Origin: Tetracentron sinense
Lineage: Eukaryota > Streptophyta > Magnoliopsida > Trochodendrales > Trochodendraceae
Length of the DNA: 64,000 nt
Assembly (NCBI GenBank): GCA_015143295.1
Contig: CM026561.1
Coordinates: 36,212,875 to 36,276,874 of the forward strand
Reading direction: 5' to 3'
The notes under the pieces: generated by a model
What the model was told of the DNA's origin: nothing
Database searches by the model: none
The model's input: the letters and a program-made list of their open reading frames with translations, nothing else
Shown: piece after piece, positions 46,801 to 57,163 of the stretch
Layout: each line of letters starts with the position of its first letter
How positions within the stretch are numbered: position 1 is the first letter of the stretch
Program-made: the position numbers and the translations under genes

Positions 46801-49527
46801 AGCTGCTTTGCAATGGTCCGTTTGTCAAGATTCACTTAGTAGGTATAAGTATCTTTTGAGAAATTTATCAGAACACTAAATAATTATGGATTGGTTCTTG
46901 TTTTATTCCTGTCAAGGGTTTTTATTTTGCCAGTGTGAAACTTTGACTAGACAAAGTTTAATCGAAGCTAAAAGCGAAGCCCAGTCCAACCCGAGCCTGA
47001 ACCAGCCAAAGCCCAAGGAAAGGGGCCTGCATTTGTTTGAAAAAGCCCAGTATCCTTTAAAAGGGCGCAACTCCTTTTTTTTGTCAAAAATTGATGCCAC
47101 GCCTTTTGAAAAGGCGTGATTAGGGAAACCCTAATTTTAATTAGTGGTTAAACGCGCCGATGATCTTAACGCCGCACTCAAGGAGAAAAACCCTAATTTC
47201 GCCATTTTAGAGGGCGCGAGCTCAATTTTTTATTCCGCCCAGGCCAATAGCCTTTAGCCACCTCACTAGGATTTCCGGGAACATTTAGTCCCACATCGAC
47301 TTGAAATAAGAACTTTATTTTTCACCCTATAAAAGGAGTCTCACCCTCATTCTTCCCCCAACTTTGAAAATCCATAACTTTGGGAAACCCTGAAATTCTG
47401 AAAGAGTGAGCCTTCTAAAAGCCAGAAAAAATCCAGCCATCAAGTCCTAGAAGACCTTGCTTCCTACTTTGGAGAACTTTAGAAGGTTGAAGTCTTCCCC
47501 AAGTCTTCGAAGGTTCTTCATCAACCTTGGTGGATAACGTGTAGAGAGTTCGGATCTCGTTGAAGGTTTTTTTCAATACTTGGAACAAATAATCAAAGGA
47601 AAAGATATGCTACATTCCCTATCTCATTCTACTTCTACTCATCCAAGTTTTCTCTTCCCTCGCTTTCTTATAGTAGTCCAGACATTTCCTTCCAAACGGT
47701 CGTGAGGAAGAAAAAATCCGGGTGAAAGAAAGAGTAAGAAGAGGAGATCTTCGATTTCTCTTTAATTATTATTATTTTTTATTAAAATAAATTAGTTTTT
47801 CCCCCTTTTCCACCAAAGTAGGCTCGGCCCCTCTCGAATTGGTCGAGGAGAGAGTGTGACCATCACCGATTTAGGGAAAAAGGGAGCTTTCACTGCTCAA
47901 GTAGAGAGAGTTCTTCCCGATTCAGTCGAGGAGGGAGAATTCCAATCTCGAAATTTAAAAAAGCAAGTAGAGAGAGTTCTTCCCGATTCGTCGAGGAGGG
48001 AGAATTCCAATCTCGAAATTAAAAAAAGCAAGTAGAGAGAAATCACCCCGAATCGGTCGAGGAGGGGTGAAATTCCAATTTCGAAATAAAAAAGAAAGAA
48101 AGAAAATAATCGTTTAATTAAATTAATGGAGAAATATTAAAAGGTAATCGTCGTTCGACGGATGAGGAGGGGTGCCTAACACCTTCCCCAACTCATAAGA
48201 GGATCACCGAACCAATCTCGGTTCTTGAATCGAGGGTTTTTATCGTGGGTGACCAATCACACCCATAATCTTGATTGGTGGCGACTCTGAGATCTCAGCT
48301 TCTCATTAGTGCGAAAGTACTAATTTGGGAAGGAGATCGACCTAAGCCGGCTATCGCACAAACACAATAGACAAAAAGTATGTCAGAAGGCTACTCAAAG
48401 TGCTATGAAGCAGAGTAAGTTTTCCTCCTGTCGATAAATAATGTGATTTCTACCATTGCACTCTCTTGGGGAATCTTTCCAGAGCTGGGTCCCACACCAA
48501 CAGCCTTGAACCTTGCCTCTAGAGGTAAAAAGAAATCGGAATTAAACAAAATAATTCTGTGCATCAAGCTTGAGCCAACTGGAGCTCAGCTCGGCTTGAA
48601 TAAAGTTTGAGCTTGAATGGAGCTCGAGCTTGATCAAACTTGTTCAAGCGAAGCTCAAGCCTAAACATTCAGGCTCAAATTAAGCTCAAGCCAAGCTCAA
48701 ACTTGGCCAAGCTCAGCTTGAATACCCTAACAATACCCCTGGTAAATCACAATAGAAAATATAGGCTATACATATGGCATGCATCTCTAAAAAAATTGAC
48801 CATCAAGAGGTCTAATACAAAATACAGCTAATGAACCCTACCGATAAAAAAAAACAGCTAATGAAACCCCAAGACATGAAAAATTAATGAAATACTTGTT
48901 CAAGGAAGAAAGGCAAATGCCTTGGAATAGAGCACAAAATCTGAAAGTCAATAATTACAGTCTGAAACACTGTTGGTGATCGTTGGTAATTTTTAACTTT
49001 GCGATTCTTACTAGAAAAAAGGAAAATAATGACTACAATTAGAGAAGCTCAACATGTGTATGAATAAGTGTTGAACAGTTGTGATGGTTGACAGGCCAAA
49101 CGAGGCTCGACTCATGTATGAGAAGCTCCAGTCTCACCCAATTGTTCAAGTGAGAAAGAAAGCGAGGCAATTCTTGTTCAGCTTCCAGGTAACAATCCTT
49201 GCACATATTTAGGGCCTGTTTGGATTCACACAAGGCTTAAGAGTGCAAATCTACAATTGGTTATGCATCACCATCGTAGTTGACAAGAATTACAAACTCT
49301 ATTTATGACAGGCCATGGAAATGATGAAGCTCACACGCACATCTTTCTCTCCAAAGGCAACAGACTACCAGAATTATTTTGAAGCATTTATCGAAGATAA
49401 AGCCAATTATCCTCTAAGAGGGGCTGAAGATAAAGAAGATGCACTGAGTCAAGTGCTCCCATATATTATGTTTCTTGCTTCTCCAATTCTTATTGTGCTA
49501 TTTATTGCTATACAAAAAGGTATGTAG
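37440..49527 (+). CDS. Plastid-targeted TPR-like protein with C-terminal membrane helix (7 exons)
   Basis: Exons 37440-37875, 38071-38408, 43985-44137, 45604-45696, 46784-46842, 49095-49188 and 49312-49527 join in phase, all with GT-AG introns, into 463 codons including the stop (462 residues). Residues 1-45 are rich in Ser, Thr and Arg with few acids (MVSMTRCSWVFSL), like a chloroplast transit peptide. Residues about 60-130 carry two related Lys/Ala motifs (KVAFAKAKAYKK and VKLAMEKARKYKMNK). Residues about 310-395 are helical TPR-like repeats (KEGDYLMVLGKLKEALPYYE; GVAALQWSVCQDSL; ARLMYEKLQSHPIVQVRKKA). Residues 439-458 form a hydrophobic helix (VLPYIMFLASPILIVLFIAI), followed by QKGM. I infer a plastid membrane-anchored protein for protein-protein contacts; its exact role is not known to me. 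Introns 2 and 5 hold transposons. The last codons CAA AAA GGT ATG TAG contain a donor-like AAG|GTATGT, so a further exon is possible. Confidence 0.85.
38071..38408 (+). CDS. TPR gene exon 2
   Basis: Bounded by gttctag| and acg|gtaag. Encodes the SGIDFIGLDFSDKKMSRRLP and PFVDPFPEGDLPEVELIVGD conserved-looking region and ends on a codon boundary. Confidence 0.87.
39290..41810 (-). mobile_element. Ty1/copia 3' fragment with probable LTR
   Basis: On the minus strand, 41800-41665 encodes the end of a copia RNase H: DGKTVIQYVKSKENLVDPLS then KTSRGMRLKPAK and a stop. The VKSKENLVDPLSK motif is characteristic. Downstream (lower coordinates), 'tagtcccacatcgcctagg' at about 40895-40877 and GC-richer sequence at 40100-40800 fit an LTR. 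The 5' part of the element is missing. LTR borders uncertain. Confidence 0.65.
41990..42485. other. Low-complexity purine-rich sequence, no gene
   Basis: G/A-rich with repeated 'gatggggaggtggctg' and 'ggtgcgacagtgatggg' pieces. The minus-strand open frames are low-complexity Pro/Ser/Leu and show no domain. Confidence 0.5.
42962..43462 (+). repeat. Dispersed repeat in intron 2, inverted copy of 17945-18430
   Basis: See 17945-18430. It lies 520 bp before exon 3 and does not touch a splice site. Confidence 0.75.
43985..44137 (+). CDS. TPR gene exon 3
   Basis: Exactly 51 codons between gtttag| and gagaag|gtgtgc: FGGGRVIRPGEVLETEEDK, then KAAKQARTKELLAAYKKKMG. Begins and ends on codon boundaries. 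Confidence 0.88.
44138..45603 (+). other. TPR gene intron 3
   Basis: 1,466 bp; gtgtgc donor and ttgtag acceptor. No recognised insertion. Confidence 0.7.
45604..45696 (+). CDS. TPR gene exon 4
   Basis: 31 codons, AMKEGDYLMVLGKLKEALPY onwards, between ttgtag| and ttcag|gtaatt. Encodes a TPR-like helix pair. Confidence 0.9.
46784..46842 (+). CDS. TPR gene exon 5
   Basis: 59 nt: SELHGVAALQWSVCQDSLS plus AG of a split Arg codon, between gtacag| and ag|gtataa. Confidence 0.88.
46934..48290 (+). mobile_element. LTR-like element in intron 5
   Basis: Opens TGTGAAACTTTGACTAG, carries 'agtcccacatcgactt' at 47288, a TATA-like tataaaagg at 47329, and runs to 'attggtggcgactctgag' at about 48275, which resembles the tRNA-Arg-type primer site of Tat/Ogre elements. 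No internal coding part follows, so it is a solo or truncated LTR. Exact ends not fixed. Confidence 0.5.
47900..48095. repeat. Three tandem copies of a 65-66 bp unit
   Basis: Units start agtagagagag at 47900, 47966 and 48031 and include tcgaggaggg and gaattccaatctcgaaat. The third is more diverged. Lies within the LTR-like element. Confidence 0.85.
48555..48725. repeat. gagctc/aagctcaag-rich repeat
   Basis: Dense alternation of gctcgagcttg, aagctcaagcc and related words on both strands; similar to 11430-11625. Probably a non-autonomous transposon. Confidence 0.45.
49095..49188 (+). CDS. TPR gene exon 6
   Basis: Starts after ttgacag| with G completing the Arg codon, then PNEARLMYEKLQSHPIVQVR and KKARQFLFSFQ, ending ttccag|gtaaca. 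Confidence 0.88.
49312..49527 (+). CDS. TPR gene exon 7 (terminal)
   Basis: Starts after atgacag| with AMEMMKLTRTSF; encodes the membrane helix and stops at 49525-49527. The AAG|GTATGT just before the stop could act as a donor for an extra exon. Confidence 0.82.
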   Translation, partial: AMEMMKLTRTSFSPKATDYQNYFEAFIEDKANYPLRGAEDKEDALSQVLPYIMFLASPILIVLFIAIQKGM

Positions 49528-49890
49528 TCTGGAAACTCAAAACTTACAACAAGGATATACATGTAATTATATTTTATTGTCCTTTAAAATGTATTTTATT
49601 CTTTTAATTTTAATACTTGATTATTTAAAAATATCATGGCAGATTTAATAAATAGAAGCTTCTCCTTGAATGCTAAATATAGACTGACATGAAAATGCTA
49701 GTAGAAATAGAATATTGTAGTAGAGTAAAATATTTGGTCATGGCATATCCAATATGTCTACATGTTAGTATGGTTGAGTTCAATAACCCTAAAAATATGT
49801 TGTTTTTTTTTTTGGTATGAGACACATGGTTAGGCCGCAACCCTAAAAATATGTCACCACTTACCATTCAAATGGTAGTTCAATATGATA
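49528..49890. other. TPR gene 3' region
   Basis: AT-rich; probable 3' UTR and flank. A poly-T run with 'ggtatgagacacatggttagg' at 49803 may be a SINE fragment. Confidence 0.4.
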
Positions 49891-49894
49891 ATAT

Positions 49895-50470
49895 TAGGAG
49901 ATCGAGGAGGATGTGGCCCATAGAATTAGACCTTGGTGGATAAAGTGGTGTGACTGGAGCATACTGATTAAACTAAAAGAAAATTTTTATAAGACAACCA
50001 TAAGAATTGAATGTTTTATGAGATAGGATTCTGGGCAAGCAAATTGTATGTTTACAGAATGTGTGCATTGGTGAGGAATGAGGATGTTGATATGGATGAC
50101 TGAAAAACGTGCAATGATTAAATCAGGATAAAACTCATTAGTGGAAATGTAGGAGTAGCCCTAATATGTGATGAAATAGGGAGAGCCGATGAAGATGGTT
50201 TGGACACAACGAAGTTCATTGGTGGCAGTGAAAAGGAATAATTTAGTCCAGGTTGAAGACCCTAAAAGGAGAAGGAATCTGAAGAGGATGAGGATTGAGG
50301 TGTGAGAGAATATTTGAAAACACATGCTTTAATGGAAGATATGGCTGTAGATGGAATAGAATGGTAGAAAAGGATTCAAGTTGCCAACCCCAAATAGTTA
50401 GCATAAGGAATAAAGAAACTGATGGTGATGATGATATTAAAAATAATGGTAAATAAATGATGATGTTGAG
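49895..50470 (+). pseudogene. RTE-type LINE reverse transcriptase C-terminal remnant
   Basis: Reading through stops gives EIEEDVAHRIRPWWIKW (49898), LKENFYKTTIRIECF (about 49975), GMRMLIWMTEKRAMIKSG (about 50075) and WKRIQVANPK (about 50360). This is the order seen at the C-terminus of plant RTE-like elements, whose usual ending is a Trp-Arg-x-x-Ile-His-Val-Ala-Asp-Pro-like motif. A gatgatgatgatatta tail at 50430-50445 fits the RTE 3' end. Several stops and frame shifts; the endonuclease and most of RT are absent. Confidence 0.75.
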
Positions 50471-50639
50471 AGTTTTTAGAATTTATTTGGACAAATAGAT
50501 ATGCAACTTGATTGTTAAAATTCAAAATCATCTCAAAGGAAAAGATTAAGACTAAAAATTGGAATCATACTTAGATATTGGAAAGGAAAGATGTGTAATG
50601 GAGTGAGATAGAACTGCACTTGAGGTTAGATCTCTCCAA

Positions 50640-52400
50640 AATATGAATGAATTTTACGTAAATAGAAGTCGTTTAATGTCTTTTACCACACTAATTTACA
50701 TCAAGGGTTGGTAAAAAGCCTCATCAGTTTTTGAAGATTGAGAACTGAATCTCTCTAGGATTTCAACAACATGACAATTGACAGTGCTAACCCCCCGTAA
50801 TTATGCTTAAAATTTTGACTAATAGATAGAATCAACATTTCAGGAGGAGATGCTCTACATGTATTACAACATCTAGAAAATTTTCCATTCCTACTCTGCA
50901 TCTCATACTCCTGCCACCAAAAACTACCACCATGATTTCATCATCTGTATATATAGTAAGATCTTAGATCTTATGGATATGATCTCTCAGCTAAGTTCAA
51001 GGTTTTACATGTCGATGTTGCAGGACATGTTGCAATTTTAAAATGGGAAATAACGTGGGAATTTCACAAGATATTTCCAAAATGGAGGAGTTTTTGCCAT
51101 TTGTGGGAAAGAATGGATTTTCTCACTGAAACTTGAGGAAAAGTTAAATTAAACACACACACACACACTCTTTGGAATCAAAAACAATATAACAAAAAAC
51201 ACCAATTGACATAAGAAGTGTATTTGAAGTGGAGCAAAGATACGTGCTGGCAGCATTATATCATAATAAGAGATGCATATAACCATATACAAGTTTGATT
51301 AACCAAATCGTAGGACCTACGATTTTACCAAAAACCCGGCTCCCGTGCATTATGTGTGTGGATCCACACAAGTTTGAAGTTGATTCGGTCTAAATGGACC
51401 CAAAATCAACAACTAAATCCATTTTTGTATAAAAGAAGTAAAGGGGGCGAATTACATGATATTCCTCTTCATGCAAATTGTCAACTCATTTCGTCAACAA
51501 TTGCAGTCTTTTTACTGCATTTTATCATATTCTCATGCGATACCATTGCCAAGTTAATACTGTACTTCATTAAAAATACATTTTCTCAGTTGTTAAATAT
51601 AAATACTTTTGAGTTATTTCCTAATAAAATCACTGGTCTGCCTTTTGGATGAGCTTGAACTCAAACATCACACTGATTGAACAATCTTATCCAACCAAAT
51701 GGTCACCTTATTGGAATGGACAACAAATTTATAGACAGTGGTTCAACACGATGCCTAGATATCAGATGACCACAATCACCGAATAAGGGCACTTCTTAAG
51801 CTAATGACCCCCTCTGATTTTAATAGATTAGGTGCACTTCTTAGTTCTAAAGCTAATGACCCCATCCTTTGGTTTTAATAGATTGGGAATCAGCACCAAT
51901 CAAATGGGCAGTTTAGTTGATCCAAACTTTTAATTCGTGCAAGAATATAAATTGAACCTTATTTTATCTAACCTTCCTATTATTTCTTGGGTAGCATGCA
52001 AGAAAGCACCCTTAATTTGGGGGACTTAGTTCTCCTTGAAGAAAACTACTGATTAAGAAAACATATGCCTATAGTCTGTTGGTGCAGAAACGATTTCTTG
52101 ATAATGGTGAGTTGGATATGCAAGAAACAGAGCACATGCCGAATAAGATTTTTTTTCCTTTTAAATTACAGAAAGATAGTACATGATCTTGAAAAGCTCT
52201 GCCTTCTTTTTTTTTATAAAAAGCTATAATAGACCTTATGATGCCTCCATCTAGATATAATCAGGTTGTGTCATATATCAATGGTCAGTTTTAAGCTAAT
52301 CTCAAATAACAATATATTCCTCATTAGTTTATCTTTAATACATGGGTTACTCCTATATTTGAGCAAGCCTAGTTTTTTTACTTGTATGAGGATGATGCTT
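50640..52400. repeat. Tandem segmental duplication, copy 1
   Basis: Aligned blocks with 53870-55110 in the same order: catcaagggttggtaaaaag, tctctaggatttcaacaaca, aagttaatactgtacttcat, caaacatcacactgattgaa, acgatttcttgataatggtg and tagtacatgatcttgaaaag. A stretch at 51000-51530, holding a separate repeat, is absent from copy 2. Non-coding. Confidence 0.75.
51000..51290. repeat. Dispersed repeat (gtcgat-ttgcaggacatg family), copy 1
   Basis: Matches 52420-52700 in order: catgtcgatgttgcaggaca, aatttt-gg-aaaatg, ctgaaacttgaggaaaagtt, gaagtggagcaaagatacgt. Degenerate. Confidence 0.5.
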
Positions 52401-52419
52401 TTGAATCCAACGTTCTAAA

Positions 52420-52700
52420 TGTCGATATCGCATGACATGTCGCATCGGTGGGATAAAGATATATCAAGGATATATCGCATGCTATATCGTTTATTAGGAA
52501 TTTTGGAAAAATGTAGGTAAAATGTGGCAAAACATGTAATTTTGTAATGAAACTTCAGAAAAAGTTAAAATAGATGTTAATACACATTAGATGATAAAAA
52601 TATTTTAAAAAAAACAATGTGCTGAAGAGATGCAATGGAAATGGGGCAAAGACGTGCGTTGACGACAATGCATGATTGATTCATATTCATCATTAACTTA
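52420..52700. repeat. Dispersed repeat, copy 2
   Basis: See 51000-51290. Contains atgtcgatatcgcatgacat and ggaaatggggcaaagacgtg. Lies between the two segmental duplication copies. Confidence 0.5.
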
Positions 52701-53869
52701 CATAAAATGTTTCATTCATTTCTTAATCAATCATAAATTTATAAGATTCATAACAATATAAACTTACATAATAATAATTCAACCCACCCCAAGAACTATA
52801 ATCAAAACCAATAGTAGTTACGTAGAGGCTCGAAGTCCTCTGACTTGATTAGGCTAGCGATAATACTAGTTATCCACATTGTCCAACTCATCACAATATG
52901 GTACATTAATGTATACTCAAGTACATACGCTGGTAGTCTTCTAGCCCAAAATGTAGCAGCACATCCATCTGTGGATATTGAGACAACTGCCACGAGCACT
53001 GACACATGAGGTTGTACTCCTCTATACTCATATGGATGTGGCTCATATCTAGAAACATATACATATAGATATTGGTCATCTGGCTATGCATAGCTATGTT
53101 CTTGAGAGCACAATTGTCACTGGTATTGCCATATAAGGTTGTACACCCCCATACTCATATTCATTCGGCTCATACCCAAAAATATATCCATATGATTCTT
53201 TTGGAATTTAAATTTGAGAGTATTTTAAATGCAGGGTACCCATAATATGCTTAATCTTTTTTATAAAGCTTGAATGTAATCTTTTTCTGCTAAACTATTA
53301 GTTGACTTTTTAACCCTATAGATGAAAATATTTTTGAAGACTAAAATGAGACTTTTTTCACCAAATTGGTGATTTATAGTAATGTTTTGATATGGTAGAA
53401 TTTATTAAATTTTAAGATTTGAGAAATACCTTACCAAAGTTGAAAATCTCACAAAAAGGCTAAAAAGTGGATTTTGTTCGTGAACTGAAAAGTTGACTTT
53501 TTATTCTTCATGAATTTGGATTTAGGATAATTCTTATTAAATTCAAATGGGGGTTTAATCTTATTTACATATAAATATCTTTAGTAAATGGAAAATTAAA
53601 AGAAAAACATTTACTTAAATGATATTTTATGTAAATAAGATAGAATGAGGCAATGATCTTAACTTTATATATTGTTTTATAAGTGTTTATATGAGGGGAA
53701 ACTTAAGTCCAAGTGCTTGACGATCCTCAAGCATCATATGTGGACGCATTAGTGTTACAGAGGATCTGGACTCGGCATCTGATGGGTCCCACCGAAGAGA
53801 TCTAGAGTATAAAAATTTATTATGATTGGATGGTATCAACCATCTAGTTTCACTCTATTGAGCTGAATT
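52701..53869. other. No gene; small local duplication
   Basis: 52975-53075 and 53108-53200 are diverged direct copies (gaggttgtactcctctatac and aaggttgtacacccccatac). The rest is AT-rich and unrecognised. Confidence 0.45.
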
Positions 53870-55110
53870 TTATGCTCTTGCAAATTCTGATAAAATGCTA
53901 CCTAAATAGAGGTCATTTGAGGTCTTAATCACACTAAATTGACATCAAGGTTTGGTAAAAAGGCTCATCAGTTTTTCAAGGCCGAGAAGTTAATTTCTCT
54001 AGGATTTCAAGGACATCACAGAGTAATCAGTGTCGCTCTCATTGTTATGCCTACCCCCTTAATAATGCTTGGGAAGATTGACTAATAGTTAGGATCAACA
54101 TTTCACTGAGAAAAACTTTTGCCACTCGCTACTCTTCATCTCATTCTCCTGCCACCAAGCACCAACACGATAATTTTGTCAGTGCCTCTTTCTCATTAAG
54201 TTTATAATATTTGTATTTTTTTTCCCTGGTTCTAGACCTATATACTTGTATTATAAAATCTTATAAATATGATTTCTCTGACAAGTTAATACTATACTTC
54301 ATGAAAAATACAATATATTTTTAGTTTATATATATATATATCCTTTTATGTCACTTCCTTGACAATTTCATTGCCCTGCTTGGGTGGTCCTGAGCCTAAA
54401 CACCACACTGATTTAAGAATCTTATCCATCCAATTATCACCTTCGAAATAGAAAACATATTTGTTGGGAATGGTTCACAATAAATTATAGTTTTCAGATT
54501 TTCATCATCACCATTTAAGTACAGTTTTCAAGTTAATCTTTATTCACTTACAATTTTGGCTGATGGATTATTTGCACAAGCCGAGGGGTAGCTCAGTTGG
54601 TGATTTTTTTAAATTTTTCATGACATACAGGAATTGATATTATTGTGACCTGTGTATATTCTTCTTGGGTACATTAGCATCCAAGAAAGCATCCTTGACT
54701 TATGAGTACTTATTGATGATTAATTACTAGAGAGTAAGAAAACTAGCACCTATAACATGTGATGTGGGAACGATTTCTTGGTGATGGTGAGTTTGGTATA
54801 CCAAAAACAAAAAGCAGATACCCAGTAAGATTTTTATTATCTTGGATTACATAAAGATGCTACATGATCTTGAAAGCTCTTCATATTCCTTCTCTTTTTT
54901 CACTAAAAAGTTGACATAGACTTTAAGATGTTTCCACTATAATCAAGTTAGTGCCACATATTATGCATCAATGATTAGTTCTAAACTCATCTGAAATGAC
55001 CAAATTATCCCTTATTAATTTTTTTTCCTTTTTGTATATATGGATTGCTCTTATATTTTACGGGGGCCTAGCTCCTCACATGTATGATGGGCCTTGTTCC
55101 TTACATGTGG
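53870..55110. repeat. Tandem segmental duplication, copy 2
   Basis: See 50640-52400. A short tRNA-like A-box stretch, gaggggtagctcagttggtg at 54584, followed by poly-T, has no counterpart in copy 1. Confidence 0.75.
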
Positions 55111-55664
55111 AAGACATGCTTATGAATCTAAACCGTTCAGCTGTTACGACATTGCCCTCTGATTATTATTATTATTATTTTATTAATATTGCCCGCCCTC
55201 AGAAATTTCACCAATTCTACTATCCTAATTGTTTATTATGAGTCATAGCATAGATCATTAGAAAGAATGTAGGAAAACGACACGAATGTACAGATTTGAT
55301 GGTCATGATAATTTTACATATCTATCTGCCTTTTTGATCTTTTATTGGTGTCTTCCATTGTCCTGATCCCATCACATGCAGCATATTTCCCAAACTCACA
55401 GTAAAGATTGTGCTCATAGACTGTCATTTTACTTTCTGTAATACTTACAGTCTAGATCATCCCATTTTTATATGGATGTATGCCTGTAAAATAGGACTTG
55501 GATCTATCCAACTAGTATTGATTGCTGTTCTTCCAAGGGACGGCCACTCGCTAAACCAGTCTAGATTGTTTGTTGCTGGGCCCGAAATACAGTCTGTTGT
55601 CCCTGAACAGTCTAGATTGATTAATCAGTGGAGTCATTTAAGCCAGCATCTTTATTTAGTTATT
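55111..55664. other. No gene seen
   Basis: Contains three 'cagtctagat' words (55450, 55560, 55608); otherwise unrecognised. Confidence 0.4.
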
Positions 55665-55948
55665 TTCACTGTAGGAAAATGAGGATATATTTTGGGTGGT
55701 TGAAGGGATTTATTTATTCTTTTTCTTTTTTTTTGGTAGGCATCATTTATCTACATTAGTACAGTCAGTACATCAGATGTTAGCTTAGGTGTTGGAGCTC
55801 TTGCAACTCATACCCTTGGGGGGATTGGATCCCTTGACCTCCCTCCATTGAAGGCCACACCCCTACCACTCACGCAAGAGGAAGGGGTGTAAGGGATTTA
55901 TTTGTTCACTGTAGGAAAATGAGGATATATTTTGGGTGGTTGAAGGGA
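55665..55948. repeat. 44-bp direct repeat on both sides of the SINE
   Basis: Identical 44-bp stretches, from ttcactgtaggaaaatgagg to ggtggttgaaggga, occur at 55665-55708 and 55905-55948. This is more than a target duplication and suggests a tandem repeat existed before the SINE landed. Confidence 0.85.
55720..55890 (-). mobile_element. tRNA-derived SINE (minus strand)
   Basis: The minus strand starts near cctcttgcgtgagtggtagg, has a box-B-like ggtcaagggatccaatccc and ends in an A-tail (poly-T at 55720-55735). The flanking direct repeats aagggatttatttattc (55703-55719) and aagggatttatttgttc (55891-55907) differ at one base. Confidence 0.72.
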
Positions 55949-56858
55949 ACAAATGATTGAACATTGAAAGATTAGGGAGTAAGAAAAAAGAGTTAACATT
56001 CATAACTAAACACCATCTCTCTGATAGATTTTGAAGCAAAAAAAGAAAGGAAACCCCTACAAGAATACTTTGCTGTGCCCATTTCCTGTAAAGTTTCAGA
56101 CTTGTCCTGTTAGAAAACTAACAATTACAGCATTCTTCATTCTCTAGTAATGCATCTCAAATGCCTAAATACTTTCTGTTTTTATGAAACTGTTGTTTTA
56201 ACTAGTAAAATTTGCTGCTATGCATTCCTAAACCAAGAACTGTTCATGAAATTATAGGCTCGAGCAATGAACTTATTGGTGAATACAAGAGCATCTTTTT
56301 TCTCACCCCACACGTCGCATCATGATAACTGTCATTCATGCTATCAACTGGAAAGCCGTTCTTTCATCCATTTAGAAATTTTATGTATATCAAATCATTG
56401 TAGGTATAATTCAAGTTCTCTCCAGTTGTAACCATGCCCCTGAGGTGATTACTTTTATAGTGTTGTAAAGGTTATTCGTGTGCACGTGAGCCCACTATGA
56501 TCCTTGCGCAACTTACTAACTGATTGACAATCTAACTATTGACCCTCTTCGCCAAGAGACTGATAAGATATTTTCTGGTGTAGAATATAGACGTGTAAAA
56601 AAAAAAAACACATCCACATCCACCAGATACCACCATGAAATCAACCCTTCTATATTTTGGGGACATGTCGCAAAAAGCATTACAACAAAGTTATTATTTT
56701 TATATTTTTTACGGAGAGAATTATTTAAGTTAAAAATAATATAATGTGTTTATTATTCGTTTATAATGGAATTGTATATAATATCCTCTATATTTTTTGT
56801 TATGTCTTTTAGTTATGTGTTTTTCTTTTTATATATTCAATTTTGACATTGTACTAAC
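55949..56858. other. No gene seen
   Basis: Unrecognised AT-rich intergenic sequence. Confidence 0.45.
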
Positions 56859-57155
56859 CAATGTTTCATAACTGGATTGGTCGTTGAACTGATTGGGTGG
56901 CCGGTTCAGAGTTCAATCATGTCCTTTTATTATTAAAAAATGATTTTTTTTTATTTTTGACCGGTTCATCTGATTCTTCTGGTTTTTACCGGTTTTATCA
57001 TCACTTCTCCGGTTGAACTGTTCTGTTCCTGGTTTTTAGGCCGGTATTAATAATGGTCTGATTTTAGTGGTTTTGGGGATCGGTTAATTGGCCGGTCCCC
57101 GATTTTACTAGATCAACCCATCGGTACAGTCTGATTTTCAAATTTCAAAACACTG
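56859..57155. mobile_element. hAT-like non-autonomous element (297 bp)
   Basis: Starts CAATGTTTCATAACTGG, ends (reverse complement) CAGTGTTTTGAAATTTG, and is flanked by the exact 8-bp duplication gtactaac (56851-56858 and 57156-57163). Interior is packed with ccggtt/aaccgg words (56920, 56968, 56985, 57012, 57042, 57088). Same family as 499-1551 by end sequence and motif. Confidence 0.82.
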
Positions 57156-57163
57156 GTACTAAC

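Larger units (their letters stand above)
46843..49094 (+). other. TPR gene intron 5, carries LTR-like insertion
   Basis: 2,252 bp with intact GT and AG. Holds the LTR-like element at about 46934-48290 and a gagctc-rich repeat at 48555-48725. Confidence 0.7.

Noticed and set aside
47900..48095. CRISPR-like array
   Set aside because: Contiguous tandem repeat without spacers in a plant genome.
54584..54605. tRNA gene
   Set aside because: Only a tRNA-like A box is present, followed by poly-T; no anticodon arm or B box. Better seen as a SINE fragment.
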